Below, piece after piece: positions 43,579-52,586 of a DNA stretch of 64,000 nucleotides (position 1 is the stretch's first letter; each line of letters starts with the position of its first letter). The notes below the pieces were generated by a model. It had not been told where the DNA came from. It made no database searches and worked only from the letters and a program-made list of their open reading frames with translations. The position numbers and the translations under genes are program-made. The stretch spans positions 1 to 64,000 of the forward strand of contig NZ_JAGILA010000008.1 of NCBI RefSeq assembly GCF_017874595.1, given 5' to 3'. Source of the stretch: Sinorhizobium kostiense. GTDB taxonomy: Bacteria; Pseudomonadota; Alphaproteobacteria; Rhizobiales; Rhizobiaceae.

Positions 43579-44550
43579 TTACTTCCATTTGCCGGGCCTG
43601 TCGGGCCGGTCCGGCCTGTCGGGTCGGTCCGGCCTGTCGGGTCGGTCGAAACCGTGCGGATGCTCGGGCCGGTCGGGGCGATCAGGCCGATCGGGTCGAT
43701 CCGGCCTGTCCGGTTTGTCCGGTTTGTGCGGTTTGTCCGGCTTATGCGGCTTATGGGGCTTATGCGGCTTGTCGGGGGGATCGGGCTTATGAGGCCTGGG
43801 CTTGGGCGGCTTTTGAGGCGGTTCGGGTTCCGTCGCCACGGGCGGAGGGTTGGGTACCTTGTCGGGCCGAATTTCGAGGGCAGCGGCAAGTCCGCAACCG
43901 CTCCCGCTCCAACCCGGCGAAAGCCGTTGGGTACCCGATAGGAACGGCAATGCCTGCCGGTTGCCGAGCATTCTGAGCGTGCCGCGATTGACCGGGCTGG
44001 CGTCCGTCATCGCACCGTTCGGCTTTGCGACCACGCAGTCGCAACGCCGCGTCAGTTGTCGGCAGCCGCCGCGGCCGCAAAAATCCGCCGCGCCCGACAG
44101 CAGCACCACGGCCGTCGTGCCGTCTCCGCCGACGTAAAAGTCGAATACGGTGCCTCGAACACCAATGGTTCCGGCCGGGGTGCGAATTTGATAGGCGGAA
44201 TGTTTCGAATTGCCGCTGATCCAGCGAAACGTTCCCTTGGCCGCCGCGACGGTCAGCTTCTGCACGGATTTCGAATCATCGAACACGAAACGGTCGATGA
44301 CGACGGAGGAGCCGGCGCCGACCGCGAGCTTGCTGCCGTCCCGGAATACGAATTGACCGAGGCCGGACCTGGACGTGGAAATCCGCTCGTCGCGGTGAAC
44401 CGGAGCCTTCACCACCAGCGGTCCGCTTGCACCCCTGACCTCGGTCTTGATGCGGATCGCCTCACCGACCGCCTCGGCGGCGCTGGCCGGTTGTGAGCCT
44501 GAGAGCGCAAGGCTTAATGCGACGATTACGGCACGACGCAGATACGACAT
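43579..44550 (-). CDS. FecR-domain exported protein with Pro/Lys/Asp/Arg repeat tail
   Basis: The 323-residue product has a signal peptide (residues 1-24), a FecR domain (VHRDERISTSRSGLGQFVFRDGSKLAVGAGSSVVIDRFVFD; TPAGTIGVRGTVFDFYV) and a C-terminal tail from about residue 235 of KPxKP, HKP, DKP and DRP repeats. There is no TM segment, so this is a periplasmic form and not a TonB-linked sigma regulator. The tail, 43585-43810 in DNA, is low-complexity. GGAGGG precedes the ATG at 44550. It converges with the CHASE2 cyclase. The repeat tail could bind anionic cell-wall material (guess). Confidence 0.85.
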   Translation of the reverse strand: MSYLRRAVIVALSLALSGSQPASAAEAVGEAIRIKTEVRGASGPLVVKAPVHRDERISTSRSGLGQFVFRDGSKLAVGAGSSVVIDRFVFDDSKSVQKLTVAAAKGTFRWISGNSKHSAYQIRTPAGTIGVRGTVFDFYVGGDGTTAVVLLSGAADFCGRGGCRQLTRRCDCVVAKPNGAMTDASPVNRGTLRMLGNRQALPFLSGTQRLSPGWSGSGCGLAAALEIRPDKVPNPPPVATEPEPPQKPPKPRPHKPDPPDKPHKPHKPHKPDKPHKPDKPDRPDRPDRPDRPDRPEHPHGFDRPDRPDRPDRPDRPDRPGKWK

Positions 44551-44786
44551 CGCACCCTCCAACCCCCAAACCCCGCGGCCGTGGACATCATGAAGGCGGC
44601 CGGCGTCCGTTCCCGGCAGACCATGCAGGCCGCTGACGAACTTCGCTTTTTACCATGTGGCGGGGAACGAAGTCTGCTCACCCATTCTGAGTAGGCGGCC
44701 GCGACTGCCTGCTGCCGCAAATCGCCGGTTCCGCGTCGCAGGGCTCGATTGACTTTGGACTCAACGCTTCATAATTAACGTGGAAT

Positions 44787-45153
44787 GGATGGTTCCCTCG
44801 CGCCGAGCCGGGGCGGGGGAGTAAATGGGAATGCGACGGGGCGGACCCACACCGGGCGCCCTTATCGCAGCCGACCCCGCGACTGTAGAACGGTAAGGGG
44901 CCGCCATCGGCGTGCCGATGCTCTTTCGATGGACTGCATGGGGCAGTTTCACCGGAGAGCGGTGGCGCGTCGGAAAAGCCACTGGTGTGGCATCGTGATC
45001 AGCCGGGCAGGACGCCTCTTCTTCTACGAATCGTCCGCCTTTCACGAAGCCGCAAGCACTGGGAAGGTGAGGCGGCCCCGTTCGGGTCTAAGCATCGTCG
45101 TGTTTGGTGCGCGATGCTTGGCTCGTGACGCCGTGAGCCAGGAGACCTGCCAT
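44787..45153 (+). ncRNA. Adenosylcobalamin riboswitch upstream of cobP
   Basis: The B12 box GAGCCAGGAGACCTGCC is at 45135-45151. Other conserved parts occur in order: GGGAATGCGACGGGG near 44827, CCCGCGACTGT at 44876-44886, GCCACTGG near 44988 and CACTGGGAAGGTG near 45057. The order and boxes are those of cobalamin riboswitches. The peripheral part between the CCCGC box and the B12 box is longer than usual, and the 5' end is approximate. It is expected to repress cobP and the genes after it when adenosylcobalamin is abundant. Confidence 0.9.
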
Positions 45154-45248
45154 CCGTCAGGGCATCCCGCCCGAGGGGAGAGTTGTCCCCGATGCCAGCA
45201 CGGAGGTTGTCGTGGCTTTCAGATTTTTCCGTCCCGCGACCCGCGGGC

Positions 45249-45292
45249 GCCTCAGCATTCATTTCTGCCTTGGTCATTCGGTGAACTGAGGC
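45249..45292 (+). promoter_or_regulatory. Ribosome-binding-site sequestering hairpin before cobP
   Basis: GCCTCAG (45249-45255) is complementary to CTGAGGC (45286-45292). The second arm contains the TGAGG ribosome-binding site of cobP, whose ATG is at 45299. This is the expected off-state of a translation-controlling expression platform. I see no T-run after it, so control is probably at initiation. Confidence 0.65.
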
Positions 45293-45298
45293 TTCCCC

Positions 45299-45826
45299 AT
45301 GACCGGCTCCAACATCGGCTCGACACTCGTGCTCGGCGGCGCCCGCTCAGGCAAGTCCGGCTTTGCCGAAAGACTTGCCGAAGGCAGCTTGCTGTCGATG
45401 CATTATGTTGCGACCGGTCGCGCATTCGACGAGGAGATGCGCGACAGAATCGCCCATCACCAGGCGGCGCGGCAGGGCAAAGGCTGGACGACCCATGAGG
45501 AACCGCTCGACCTCGTCGGCCTGCTTGAGCGGATCGACGCCGAAGAGCGCGTGATCCTCGTCGATTGCCTGACGCTGTGGGTCACGAACCTGATGATGGA
45601 AGGGCTCGACATGGCAGCGGAGTTTGCGGCTCTTGCCGCCTTCCTGCCGGCTGCCCGGGCCCGACTCGTCTTCGTTTCGAATGAGGTCGGCCTCGGCATT
45701 GTCCCGGAAAACCGCATGGCGCGCGAATTTCGCGACCATGCCGGCCGGCTCCACCAGATCGTCGCGGAGAAATCCGCCGAAGTGTATTTCGTCGCGGCGG
45801 GATTGCCGCTGAAAATGAAGGGTTGA
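45299..45826 (+). CDS. cobP: Adenosylcobinamide kinase/guanylyltransferase
   Basis: The 175-residue protein has Walker A GGARSGKS (residues 13-20), the [17 protein letters not shown] region and [14 protein letters not shown], all typical of CobP/CobU. It phosphorylates adenosylcobinamide and adds GMP, the nucleotide-loop assembly step. It is first in the cobP-cobW-cobN-cobO operon; cobW begins 4 bp after its stop. Confidence 0.95.
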   Translation: MTGSNIGSTLVLGGARSGKSGFAERLAEGSLLSMHYVATGRAFDEEMRDRIAHHQAARQGKGWTTHEEPLDLVGLLERIDAEERVILVDCLTLWVTNLMMEGLDMAAEFAALAAFLPAARARLVFVSNEVGLGIVPENRMAREFRDHAGRLHQIVAEKSAEVYFVAAGLPLKMKG

Positions 45827-45829
45827 TCC

Positions 45830-46894
45830 ATGACACTCGCGAAGGCCCAACAGGGCAAGATCCCGGCCACCGTCATCACCGGCTTTCTCGGCGCCGGCAA
45901 GACGACAATGATCCGCAACCTCCTGCAAAACGCCGACGGCAAGCGCATCGCGCTGATCATCAACGAGTTCGGCGACCTCGGCGTCGATGGTGACGTCTTG
46001 AAGGGCTGCGGCGCGGAGGCCTGTTCCGAGGAGGACATCATCGAGCTTACCAATGGCTGCATCTGCTGCACCGTCGCCGACGACTTCATCCCGACCATGA
46101 CGAGGCTGCTCGAGCGCGAGAACCGCCCGGACCATATCGTCATCGAAACTTCGGGTCTCGCGCTGCCGCAGCCGCTCGTCGCCGCCTTCAACTGGCCGGA
46201 TATCCGCAGCGAGGTGACTGTCGACGGGGTCGTCACCGTCGTCGACAGTGCCGCGGTCGCCGCCGGCCGCTTCGCAGACGATCACGACAAGGTCGATGCA
46301 CTGCGCGTCAACGACGAAAACCTCGACCATGAAAGCCCGCTCGAGGAGCTTTTCGAGGACCAGCTGACCGCCGCCGATCTCATCGTGCTCAACAAGACCG
46401 ACCTCATCGATGTCGAGGGGCTGAAGGCGGTGCGCGAGGAGGTGGCCTCCCGTATCAGCCGCAAGCCGACGATGATCGAAGCGAGGAACGGCGAGGTCGC
46501 CGCCGCCATCCTGCTCGGCCTCGGCATCGGCACGGAGGACGAAATCGCCAATCGCAAGTCGCATCACGAGATGGAGCACGAGGCGGGTGAAGAGCACGAT
46601 CACGACGAATTCGACAGCTTCGTCGTCGAGCTCGGCGCGATCGCCGATCCGGCCGGGTTCATCGAGCGGCTGAAGGGCGTCATCGCCGAGCACGACGTGT
46701 TGCGCCTCAAGGGCTTTGCCGATGTGCCGGGTAAGCCGATGCGCCTCCTGATCCAGGCCGTCGGCAGCCGCATCGATCAATATTACGACCGCGCCTGGGC
46801 GCCAGGGGAAACCCGCGGCACGCGCCTCGTCGTCATCGGTCTGCACGACATGGACGAAGCGGCGGTGCGCGCGGCGATTGCCGCGCTCGTGTGA
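45830..46894 (+). CDS. cobW: CobW G3E GTPase, cobalt metallochaperone
   Basis: The 354-residue protein has Walker A GFLGAGKTT (18-26), the metal-binding CxCC motif Cys77-x-Cys79-Cys80 (NGCICC), the ETSGLALPQP segment, and NKTD for guanine recognition. A His/Glu-rich stretch (HHEMEHEAGEEHDHDE, about residues 244-259) is a second metal-binding feature. CobW is thought to deliver Co(II) to CobN, whose gene follows 45 bp downstream. Confidence 0.95.
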   Translation: MTLAKAQQGKIPATVITGFLGAGKTTMIRNLLQNADGKRIALIINEFGDLGVDGDVLKGCGAEACSEEDIIELTNGCICCTVADDFIPTMTRLLERENRPDHIVIETSGLALPQPLVAAFNWPDIRSEVTVDGVVTVVDSAAVAAGRFADDHDKVDALRVNDENLDHESPLEELFEDQLTAADLIVLNKTDLIDVEGLKAVREEVASRISRKPTMIEARNGEVAAAILLGLGIGTEDEIANRKSHHEMEHEAGEEHDHDEFDSFVVELGAIADPAGFIERLKGVIAEHDVLRLKGFADVPGKPMRLLIQAVGSRIDQYYDRAWAPGETRGTRLVVIGLHDMDEAAVRAAIAALV

Positions 46895-46939
46895 GGCGAT
46901 TTTGGTTTTCGGCGCGCAATACCCCTCCGAGGAGGTTCC

Positions 46940-49900
46940 ATGCACCTCCTCCTAGCCCAGAAAGGCACGATCGCCGACGGTAATGAGGCGATCGATCTCG
47001 GCCAGAGCCCGGCCGATATTCTGTTCCTCTCGGCCGCCGACACGGAAATTGCCTCGATTGCCGCCGCCCATCGCGGGCGATCGGGCGCAAAGAGCCTGCG
47101 CATCGCCAGCTTGATGAACCTGATGCATCCGATGTCGGTCGACACCTATGTGGAGCGGACGGCAAGGCATGCCAAGCTGATCGTCGTCCGTCCGCTCGGC
47201 GGCGCCAGCTATTTTCGCTATGTGCTCGAGGCGTTGCATGCCGCTGCGATTGCGAACAAGTTCCAGATCGCCGTGGTGCCAGGCGACGACAAGCCCGATC
47301 TGGGCCTCGAGCCGTTCTCGACCGTTTCGGCGGAGGATCGGGATCGCCTCTGGGCCTATTTCACCGAGGGCGGTGCCGACAATGCCCGTCTCTTCCTGGA
47401 CCATGCCGAGGCACTGATCGACTGCGGCGAGAAGCCGGAACCCGCGCGGCCCTTGCTCAAGTCCGGCATCTGGTGGCCGGGGGCAGGGGTGGTCGGAGTT
47501 GGGGAATGGATGCGGCTTGTGGGAGATGGCGCCACCATCCCGCAGGTGGAAAGCCCGCCCCCCACCATCGCAATCTGCTTCTACCGCGCGCTCGTGCAGA
47601 GCGGTGAAACCAAGCCTGTCGAAGCGTTGATCGAAGCACTTGCCGCCGAAGGCATGCGGCCTTTGCCGGTCTTCGTCTCCAGCCTCAAGGACCCGGTCTC
47701 GATCGGCACGCTCGAGGCGATCTTTGCGGAGGCCGCCCCTGATGTCGTCATGAACGCCACCGGCTTCGCCGTCTCGGCGCCCGGTGCCGATCGCCAGCCG
47801 ACGGCGCTCGAATCGACCGGGGCACCGGTCTTGCAGGTGATCTTTTCCGGCTCGTCGCGCGAGGCCTGGGAAGCCTCGCCGCAGGGGCTGATGGCGCGAG
47901 ACCTCGGCATGAATGTCGCGCTGCCCGAGGTCGATGGCCGCATCCTTTCCCGCGCCGTCTCCTTCAAGGCGGCATCGGTTTACGACCCGCTGGTCGAAGC
48001 CAATATCGTCGGCCATGAGCCGCTTGCCGATCGCGTCCGCTTCGCCGCCCGGCTCGCCGCCAACTGGGCGAAACTGCGTCGTGCGCAGCCTGAGGCGCGC
48101 CGGATCGCGATCGTCATGGCGAATTACCCGAACCGCGACGGCCGTCTCGGCAACGGCGTCGGCCTCGACACGCCGGCCGGCACCCTCGAGGTGCTGAAGG
48201 CGATGGCGGCGGAAGGCTATCCGGTCGGCGAACTGCCCGAAGACGGCGACGCGCTGATGCGCTTGCTGATGGCCGGGCCGACCAATGCGGCGAGCCGCGA
48301 TCGGGAAATCCGCGAAACCATTTCCTTGCGTCGGTACAAGGATTTCTTCGCGTCTCTTCCGAAAAAGATTCAAGAGGAAGTGGCGGGGCGCTGGGGCGCA
48401 CCCGAGGCCGATCCCTTCTTCCTCGATGGCGTCTTTGCGCTTCCGCTCGCCCGTTTCGGCGAGGTCCTCGTCGGCATCCAGCCGGCACGCGGCTACAATA
48501 TCGATCCGAAGGAGACCTATCACGCGCCGGACCTCGTGCCGCCGCACGGCTATATCGCCTTCTATGCCCATCTGCGCCAGAGCTTCGGTGCCGACGCGAT
48601 CGTCCACATGGGCAAGCACGGCAATCTCGAATGGCTGCCGGGCAAGGCGCTGGCGCTATCGGAGGCCTGCTATCCCGAGGCGATCTTCGGCCCGATGCCG
48701 CATCTCTATCCGTTCATCGTCAACGATCCGGGCGAGGGCACGCAGGCCAAGCGCCGCACGAGCGCCGTCATCATCGACCACCTGACGCCGCCATTGACGC
48801 GGGCGGAATCCTACGGGCCGCTCAAGGATCTGGAGGCGCTGGTCGACGAGCATTACGAGGCCGCCGGCGGTGATCCGCGCCGCCTGCGCCTGCTCAGCCG
48901 CCAGATCCTCGACCTCGTGCGGGACATCGGCCTCGATCATGACGTGGGCATCGGCAGGGGGGACAGCGACGAAAAGGCGCTTGAGAAGCTCGACGCCTAT
49001 CTCTGCGATTTGAAAGAGATGCAGATCCGTGACGGGCTGCACATATTCGGCCTGGCGCCCGAGGGGCGGTTGCTGACCGATCTCACCGTGGCGCTGGCGC
49101 GCGTGCCGCGCGGCCTGGGCGAGGGCGGGGACCAGAGCCTGCAGCGGGCGATTGCGGTGGATTTGGGGTTGGGCGTTGGCGGGCCAGAGGGGGGTAAACT
49201 CCCAGCCCAACAACCCTTCGACCCCCTCGACTGCACGCTCTCCGCCCCCTGGACCGGCCCGCAGCCCGACCTTCTCGCCAGTCTCTCGGACGCCCTCTGG
49301 CGCACGGCCGGCGACACGGTGGAGCGCATCGAGTTGCTTGCGACGAAACTCGTCTCCGGCGAAATCGGCTGCCCGGACCACTGGACCAACACGCGCGCCG
49401 TGCTTGACGAGATCGACACCCGCCTCAAACCCTCGATCGAAGGCTCGGGCGCAGCCGAGATCAAGGGCCTGCTCACCGGCCTCGACGGGCGCTTCGTTCC
49501 GCCCGGTCCCTCCGGCGCGCCCACGCGCGGGCGTCCCGACGTGCTGCCGACGGGCCGTAACTTCTATTCGGTCGACAGCCGCGCCGTGCCGACGCCTGCG
49601 GCCTATGAGCTCGGCAAGAAATCCGCCGAACTGCTCATCCGCCGTTATCTGCAGGACCACGGCGAATGGCCGACCTCCTTTGGACTCACCGCCTGGGGCA
49701 CCTCCAACATGCGCACCGGCGGCGACGACATCGCCCAGGCGCTCGCGCTGATCGGTGCCAAGCCGCTCTGGGACATGGCCTCGCGTCGCGTGACCGGCTA
49801 CGAGATCGTGCCGCTTGCCGTGCTCGGCCGCCCGCGCGTCGACGTCACCTTGCGCATTTCCGGCTTCTTTCGCGACGCTTTCCCGGAACAGATCGCGCTC

Positions 49901-50752
49901 TTCGACAAGGCCATTCGCGCGATCGGCGCGCTGGACGAAGACGATGCCGACAACATGATCGCGGCGCGCATGCGCGCGGAAGCCCGGCGGCTGCACGAGA
50001 ATGGCGTCGAGCCGAAGGAGGCGGCGCGGCGCGCATCCTACCGCGTCTTCGGTGCCAAACCGGGCGCCTATGGCGCAGGCCTGCAGGCACTGATCGATGA
50101 GAAGGGCTGGGAAAGGCGCGACGATCTCGCCGAGGCCTATCTGACCTGGGGCGGCTACGCCTATGGAGCCGGAGAGGACGGCAGGGCCGAGCGGGGCCTA
50201 TTCGAGGAGCGCCTGCGCTCGATCGAGGCGGTCGTGCAGAACCAGGACAATCGCGAGCACGACCTGCTCGACAGCGACGATTATTACCAGTTCGAAGGCG
50301 GCATGAGCGCCGCCGCCGAGCATTTGAGCGGAACGCGTCCGGCGATCTATCACAACGACCATTCGCGACCGGAAAAGCCGGTGATCCGCTCGCTGGAAGA
50401 GGAGATCGGCCGCGTGGTGCGCGCCCGCGTCGTCAACCCGAAATGGATCGACGGCGTGATGCGCCACGGCTACAAGGGTGCCTTCGAGATCGCCGCGACC
50501 GTCGACTACATGTTCGCCTTCGCTGCGACCACCGGGGCGGTGCGCGATCATCACTTCGAAGCGGCTTACCGCGCCTATATTGCCGACGAGAAAGTGCTCG
50601 AGTTCCTGCGCGAGAAGAACCCGGCCGCTCTTGCCGAAATGTCGGAGCGGCTTCTGGAGGCGATCGATCGCGGTCTTTGGAACCCGCGCTCCAATTCGGC
50701 ACGATTTGATTTGAGCGGCCTTGCCGCAAACCAAGAGGGAGAGAGATCATGA
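46940..50752 (+). CDS. cobN: Aerobic cobaltochelatase, CobN subunit
   Basis: The 1270-residue protein has the length of rhizobial CobN (about 1275) and the family segments ADAIVHMGKHGNLEWLPGKALALSEACYPE, RRTSAVIIDHLTPPLTRAESYGPL, GLTAWGTSNMRTGGDDIAQALALIG and MRHGYKGAFEIAATVDYMFAF. It is the large subunit of the ATP-dependent CobNST enzyme that inserts cobalt into hydrogenobyrinic acid a,c-diamide; CobS and CobT are not in this window. GAGGAGGTTCC precedes the ATG; the stop overlaps cobO (ATGA). Confidence 0.96.
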   Translation: MHLLLAQKGTIADGNEAIDLGQSPADILFLSAADTEIASIAAAHRGRSGAKSLRIASLMNLMHPMSVDTYVERTARHAKLIVVRPLGGASYFRYVLEALHAAAIANKFQIAVVPGDDKPDLGLEPFSTVSAEDRDRLWAYFTEGGADNARLFLDHAEALIDCGEKPEPARPLLKSGIWWPGAGVVGVGEWMRLVGDGATIPQVESPPPTIAICFYRALVQSGETKPVEALIEALAAEGMRPLPVFVSSLKDPVSIGTLEAIFAEAAPDVVMNATGFAVSAPGADRQPTALESTGAPVLQVIFSGSSREAWEASPQGLMARDLGMNVALPEVDGRILSRAVSFKAASVYDPLVEANIVGHEPLADRVRFAARLAANWAKLRRAQPEARRIAIVMANYPNRDGRLGNGVGLDTPAGTLEVLKAMAAEGYPVGELPEDGDALMRLLMAGPTNAASRDREIRETISLRRYKDFFASLPKKIQEEVAGRWGAPEADPFFLDGVFALPLARFGEVLVGIQPARGYNIDPKETYHAPDLVPPHGYIAFYAHLRQSFGADAIVHMGKHGNLEWLPGKALALSEACYPEAIFGPMPHLYPFIVNDPGEGTQAKRRTSAVIIDHLTPPLTRAESYGPLKDLEALVDEHYEAAGGDPRRLRLLSRQILDLVRDIGLDHDVGIGRGDSDEKALEKLDAYLCDLKEMQIRDGLHIFGLAPEGRLLTDLTVALARVPRGLGEGGDQSLQRAIAVDLGLGVGGPEGGKLPAQQPFDPLDCTLSAPWTGPQPDLLASLSDALWRTAGDTVERIELLATKLVSGEIGCPDHWTNTRAVLDEIDTRLKPSIEGSGAAEIKGLLTGLDGRFVPPGPSGAPTRGRPDVLPTGRNFYSVDSRAVPTPAAYELGKKSAELLIRRYLQDHGEWPTSFGLTAWGTSNMRTGGDDIAQALALIGAKPLWDMASRRVTGYEIVPLAVLGRPRVDVTLRISGFFRDAFPEQIALFDKAIRAIGALDEDDADNMIAARMRAEARRLHENGVEPKEAARRASYRVFGAKPGAYGAGLQALIDEKGWERRDDLAEAYLTWGGYAYGAGEDGRAERGLFEERLRSIEAVVQNQDNREHDLLDSDDYYQFEGGMSAAAEHLSGTRPAIYHNDHSRPEKPVIRSLEEEIGRVVRARVVNPKWIDGVMRHGYKGAFEIAATVDYMFAFAATTGAVRDHHFEAAYRAYIADEKVLEFLREKNPAALAEMSERLLEAIDRGLWNPRSNSARFDLSGLAANQEGERS

Positions 50753-51387
50753 GCGACGAGACGGCGAACGAGCCGACAGCGGAGAAGGACGAAGCCCGCC
50801 ACGCCATGAAGATGGCGAAGAAGAAGACGGCGCGGGAAAAGATCATGGCGACGAAGACCGATGAAAAAGGTCTGATCATCGTTCATACCGGCAAGGGCAA
50901 GGGCAAGTCGACCGCCGGTTTCGGCATGATCTTCCGCCACATCGCCCATGGCATGCCCTGCGCCGTCGTGCAGTTCATCAAGGGTGCCATGCAGACCGGC
51001 GAGCGCGACCTGATCGAGAAGCATTTCGGCGACCTCTGCCAGTTCTACACGCTCGGCGAAGGCTTCACCTGGGAGACGCAGGATCGCGCCCGCGACGTGG
51101 CGATGGCAGAGAAGGCCTGGGAGAAGGCCAAGGAACTGATCCGCGACGAGCGCAACTCCATGGTGTTGCTCGACGAGATCAACATCGCGCTGCGCTACGA
51201 CTACATCGACATCGCCGAAGTCATCCGGTTTCTGAGAGAGGAAAAGCCGCACATGACCCATGTGGTCCTGACCGGCCGCAACGCCAAGGAAGACCTGATC
51301 GAGATCGCCGACCTCGCAACGGAAATGGAACTGGTGAAGCATCCCTTCCGTTCGGGGATCAAGGCGCAGAAGGGCGTCGAGTTCTGA
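50749..51387 (+). CDS. cobO: Cob(I)yrinic acid a,c-diamide adenosyltransferase
   Basis: The 212-residue protein has a Lys/Ala-rich N-terminal extension and then the P-loop IIVHTGKGKGKSTAGFGMIFRHIAHG, CAVVQFIKGAMQTGERDLI and NSMVLLDEINIALRYDYID, marks of the CobA/CobO family. It transfers the 5'-deoxyadenosyl group from ATP to the corrin cobalt. Last gene of the riboswitch-controlled operon, with ATGA overlap to cobN. Confidence 0.95.
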   Translation: MSDETANEPTAEKDEARHAMKMAKKKTAREKIMATKTDEKGLIIVHTGKGKGKSTAGFGMIFRHIAHGMPCAVVQFIKGAMQTGERDLIEKHFGDLCQFYTLGEGFTWETQDRARDVAMAEKAWEKAKELIRDERNSMVLLDEINIALRYDYIDIAEVIRFLREEKPHMTHVVLTGRNAKEDLIEIADLATEMELVKHPFRSGIKAQKGVEF

Positions 51388-51423
51388 CCCGCGCCACGGC
51401 GTTGCGTCTCGGCGACGCGTTCG

Positions 51424-52209
51424 TCACACGCCCAGCCAAATCCGCAGCGGATGCGCCGGGTCGGCGAGCAGCCGGATCGCCAGAGCGATCGAGACAATGA
51501 CCAGCAGCGGCTTGATGATCTTGGCGCCCTTGGCCATCGCATAGCGCGCGCCGAGCTGGGCGCCGAGGAACTGCCCGACGCCCATCATCAGCCCGACCTT
51601 CCACAGCACGACGCCGTTCAGCACGAAGACGATGAAGGCGCCGAGATTCGAGCCGAAGTTCAGGAATTTCGTGTGAGCGGTGGCCTTGAGGATGCCGTAG
51701 CCCGCGAGCGAGACGAAGCCGAGCATGAAGAAGGAGCCGGTGCCCGGCCCGAAGACGCCGTCATAAAGGCCGATCAGCGGCACGAAAGTGAGGGTGAAGA
51801 GGAATGCCGAGATGCGGCGGTGCCTTTCGATGTCGCCGACATTCGGCTTGAGGCCGAAATAGACGGCAATCGCGATCAGGAGGAAGGGCAGAACGCCCTT
51901 GAGGGCGTCGGCCGGAACGACCGTCGCGAGAATCGCGCCGAAGATCGAACCCAGCGCCGACATCAGCGCCATCGGCAATTGTTCCTTGAGATCCACGTGC
52001 CCGTGGCGCGCATAGGAAAGGCTTGCCGAGCCCGAACCGAACAGCGATTGCAGCTTGTTGGTGCCGAGCGTCTCGAGCGGCGGAATGCCGGCGATCAGCA
52101 TCGCCGGAATGGTGATCATCCCGCCGCCGCCGGCAATCGAATCGATGAAGCCGGCAATGAAGCCTGCGATGAACAGAAAGACGAGAAGATGGACGGCGAG
52201 GTCGGACAC
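51424..52209 (-). CDS. TSUP-family membrane transporter (TauE/SafE, DUF81)
   Basis: The 261-residue protein is almost wholly hydrophobic with about 7-8 membrane segments and the DUF81 features AGFIDSIAGGGGMITIPAML, GTNKLQSLFGSGSASLSYARHG and GLYDGVFGPGTGSFFMLGF. Members export sulfite, sulfoacetate or other organosulfur or organic anions. It begins with GTG at 52209. Convergent with cobO; no functional link is shown. Confidence 0.9.
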   Translation of the reverse strand: MSDLAVHLLVFLFIAGFIAGFIDSIAGGGGMITIPAMLIAGIPPLETLGTNKLQSLFGSGSASLSYARHGHVDLKEQLPMALMSALGSIFGAILATVVPADALKGVLPFLLIAIAVYFGLKPNVGDIERHRRISAFLFTLTFVPLIGLYDGVFGPGTGSFFMLGFVSLAGYGILKATAHTKFLNFGSNLGAFIVFVLNGVVLWKVGLMMGVGQFLGAQLGARYAMAKGAKIIKPLLVIVSIALAIRLLADPAHPLRIWLGV

Positions 52210-52586
52210 GGACGGCTCGAAAAAAGGATTTGCTTCCGACTTGTGTCAGAGACGGCGGTGAAAAGCAAAGCCTTGTCGGTGACAATTTCCGCAGAAAAGT
52301 GCTGTTCTTCTGCCGCAAACTACTTGGAACTCGTTGCGGCCGCCGGGTCGTATCTCATCGAATTGCGCGGCAAGTTGCCCCGAGACAACGCTTGAACGTC
52401 CATTTCGTCCCAATCGCCGATCGAGACGATAACGGCGGCCGACTCGATTGAGTCCGGTCCAGTCCTTCCAGGTGTCGCCGTCAGCGGCACAGGTGGGTGG
52501 AGAGCGGAAGTTCGGACGCTCTCTGCTCAAAGGTCTGGTCCGCGCGCCAAGAGCCGCCACTGCTTCGTTTTCTGTAGTCTGAGGGC
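52210..52586. other. Intergenic region
   Basis: About 380 bp between the TSUP transporter start and the stop of a LysR gene on the same strand. I see no ORF with protein-like composition, repeat or RNA element. It would include the promoter of the transporter. Confidence 0.5.
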
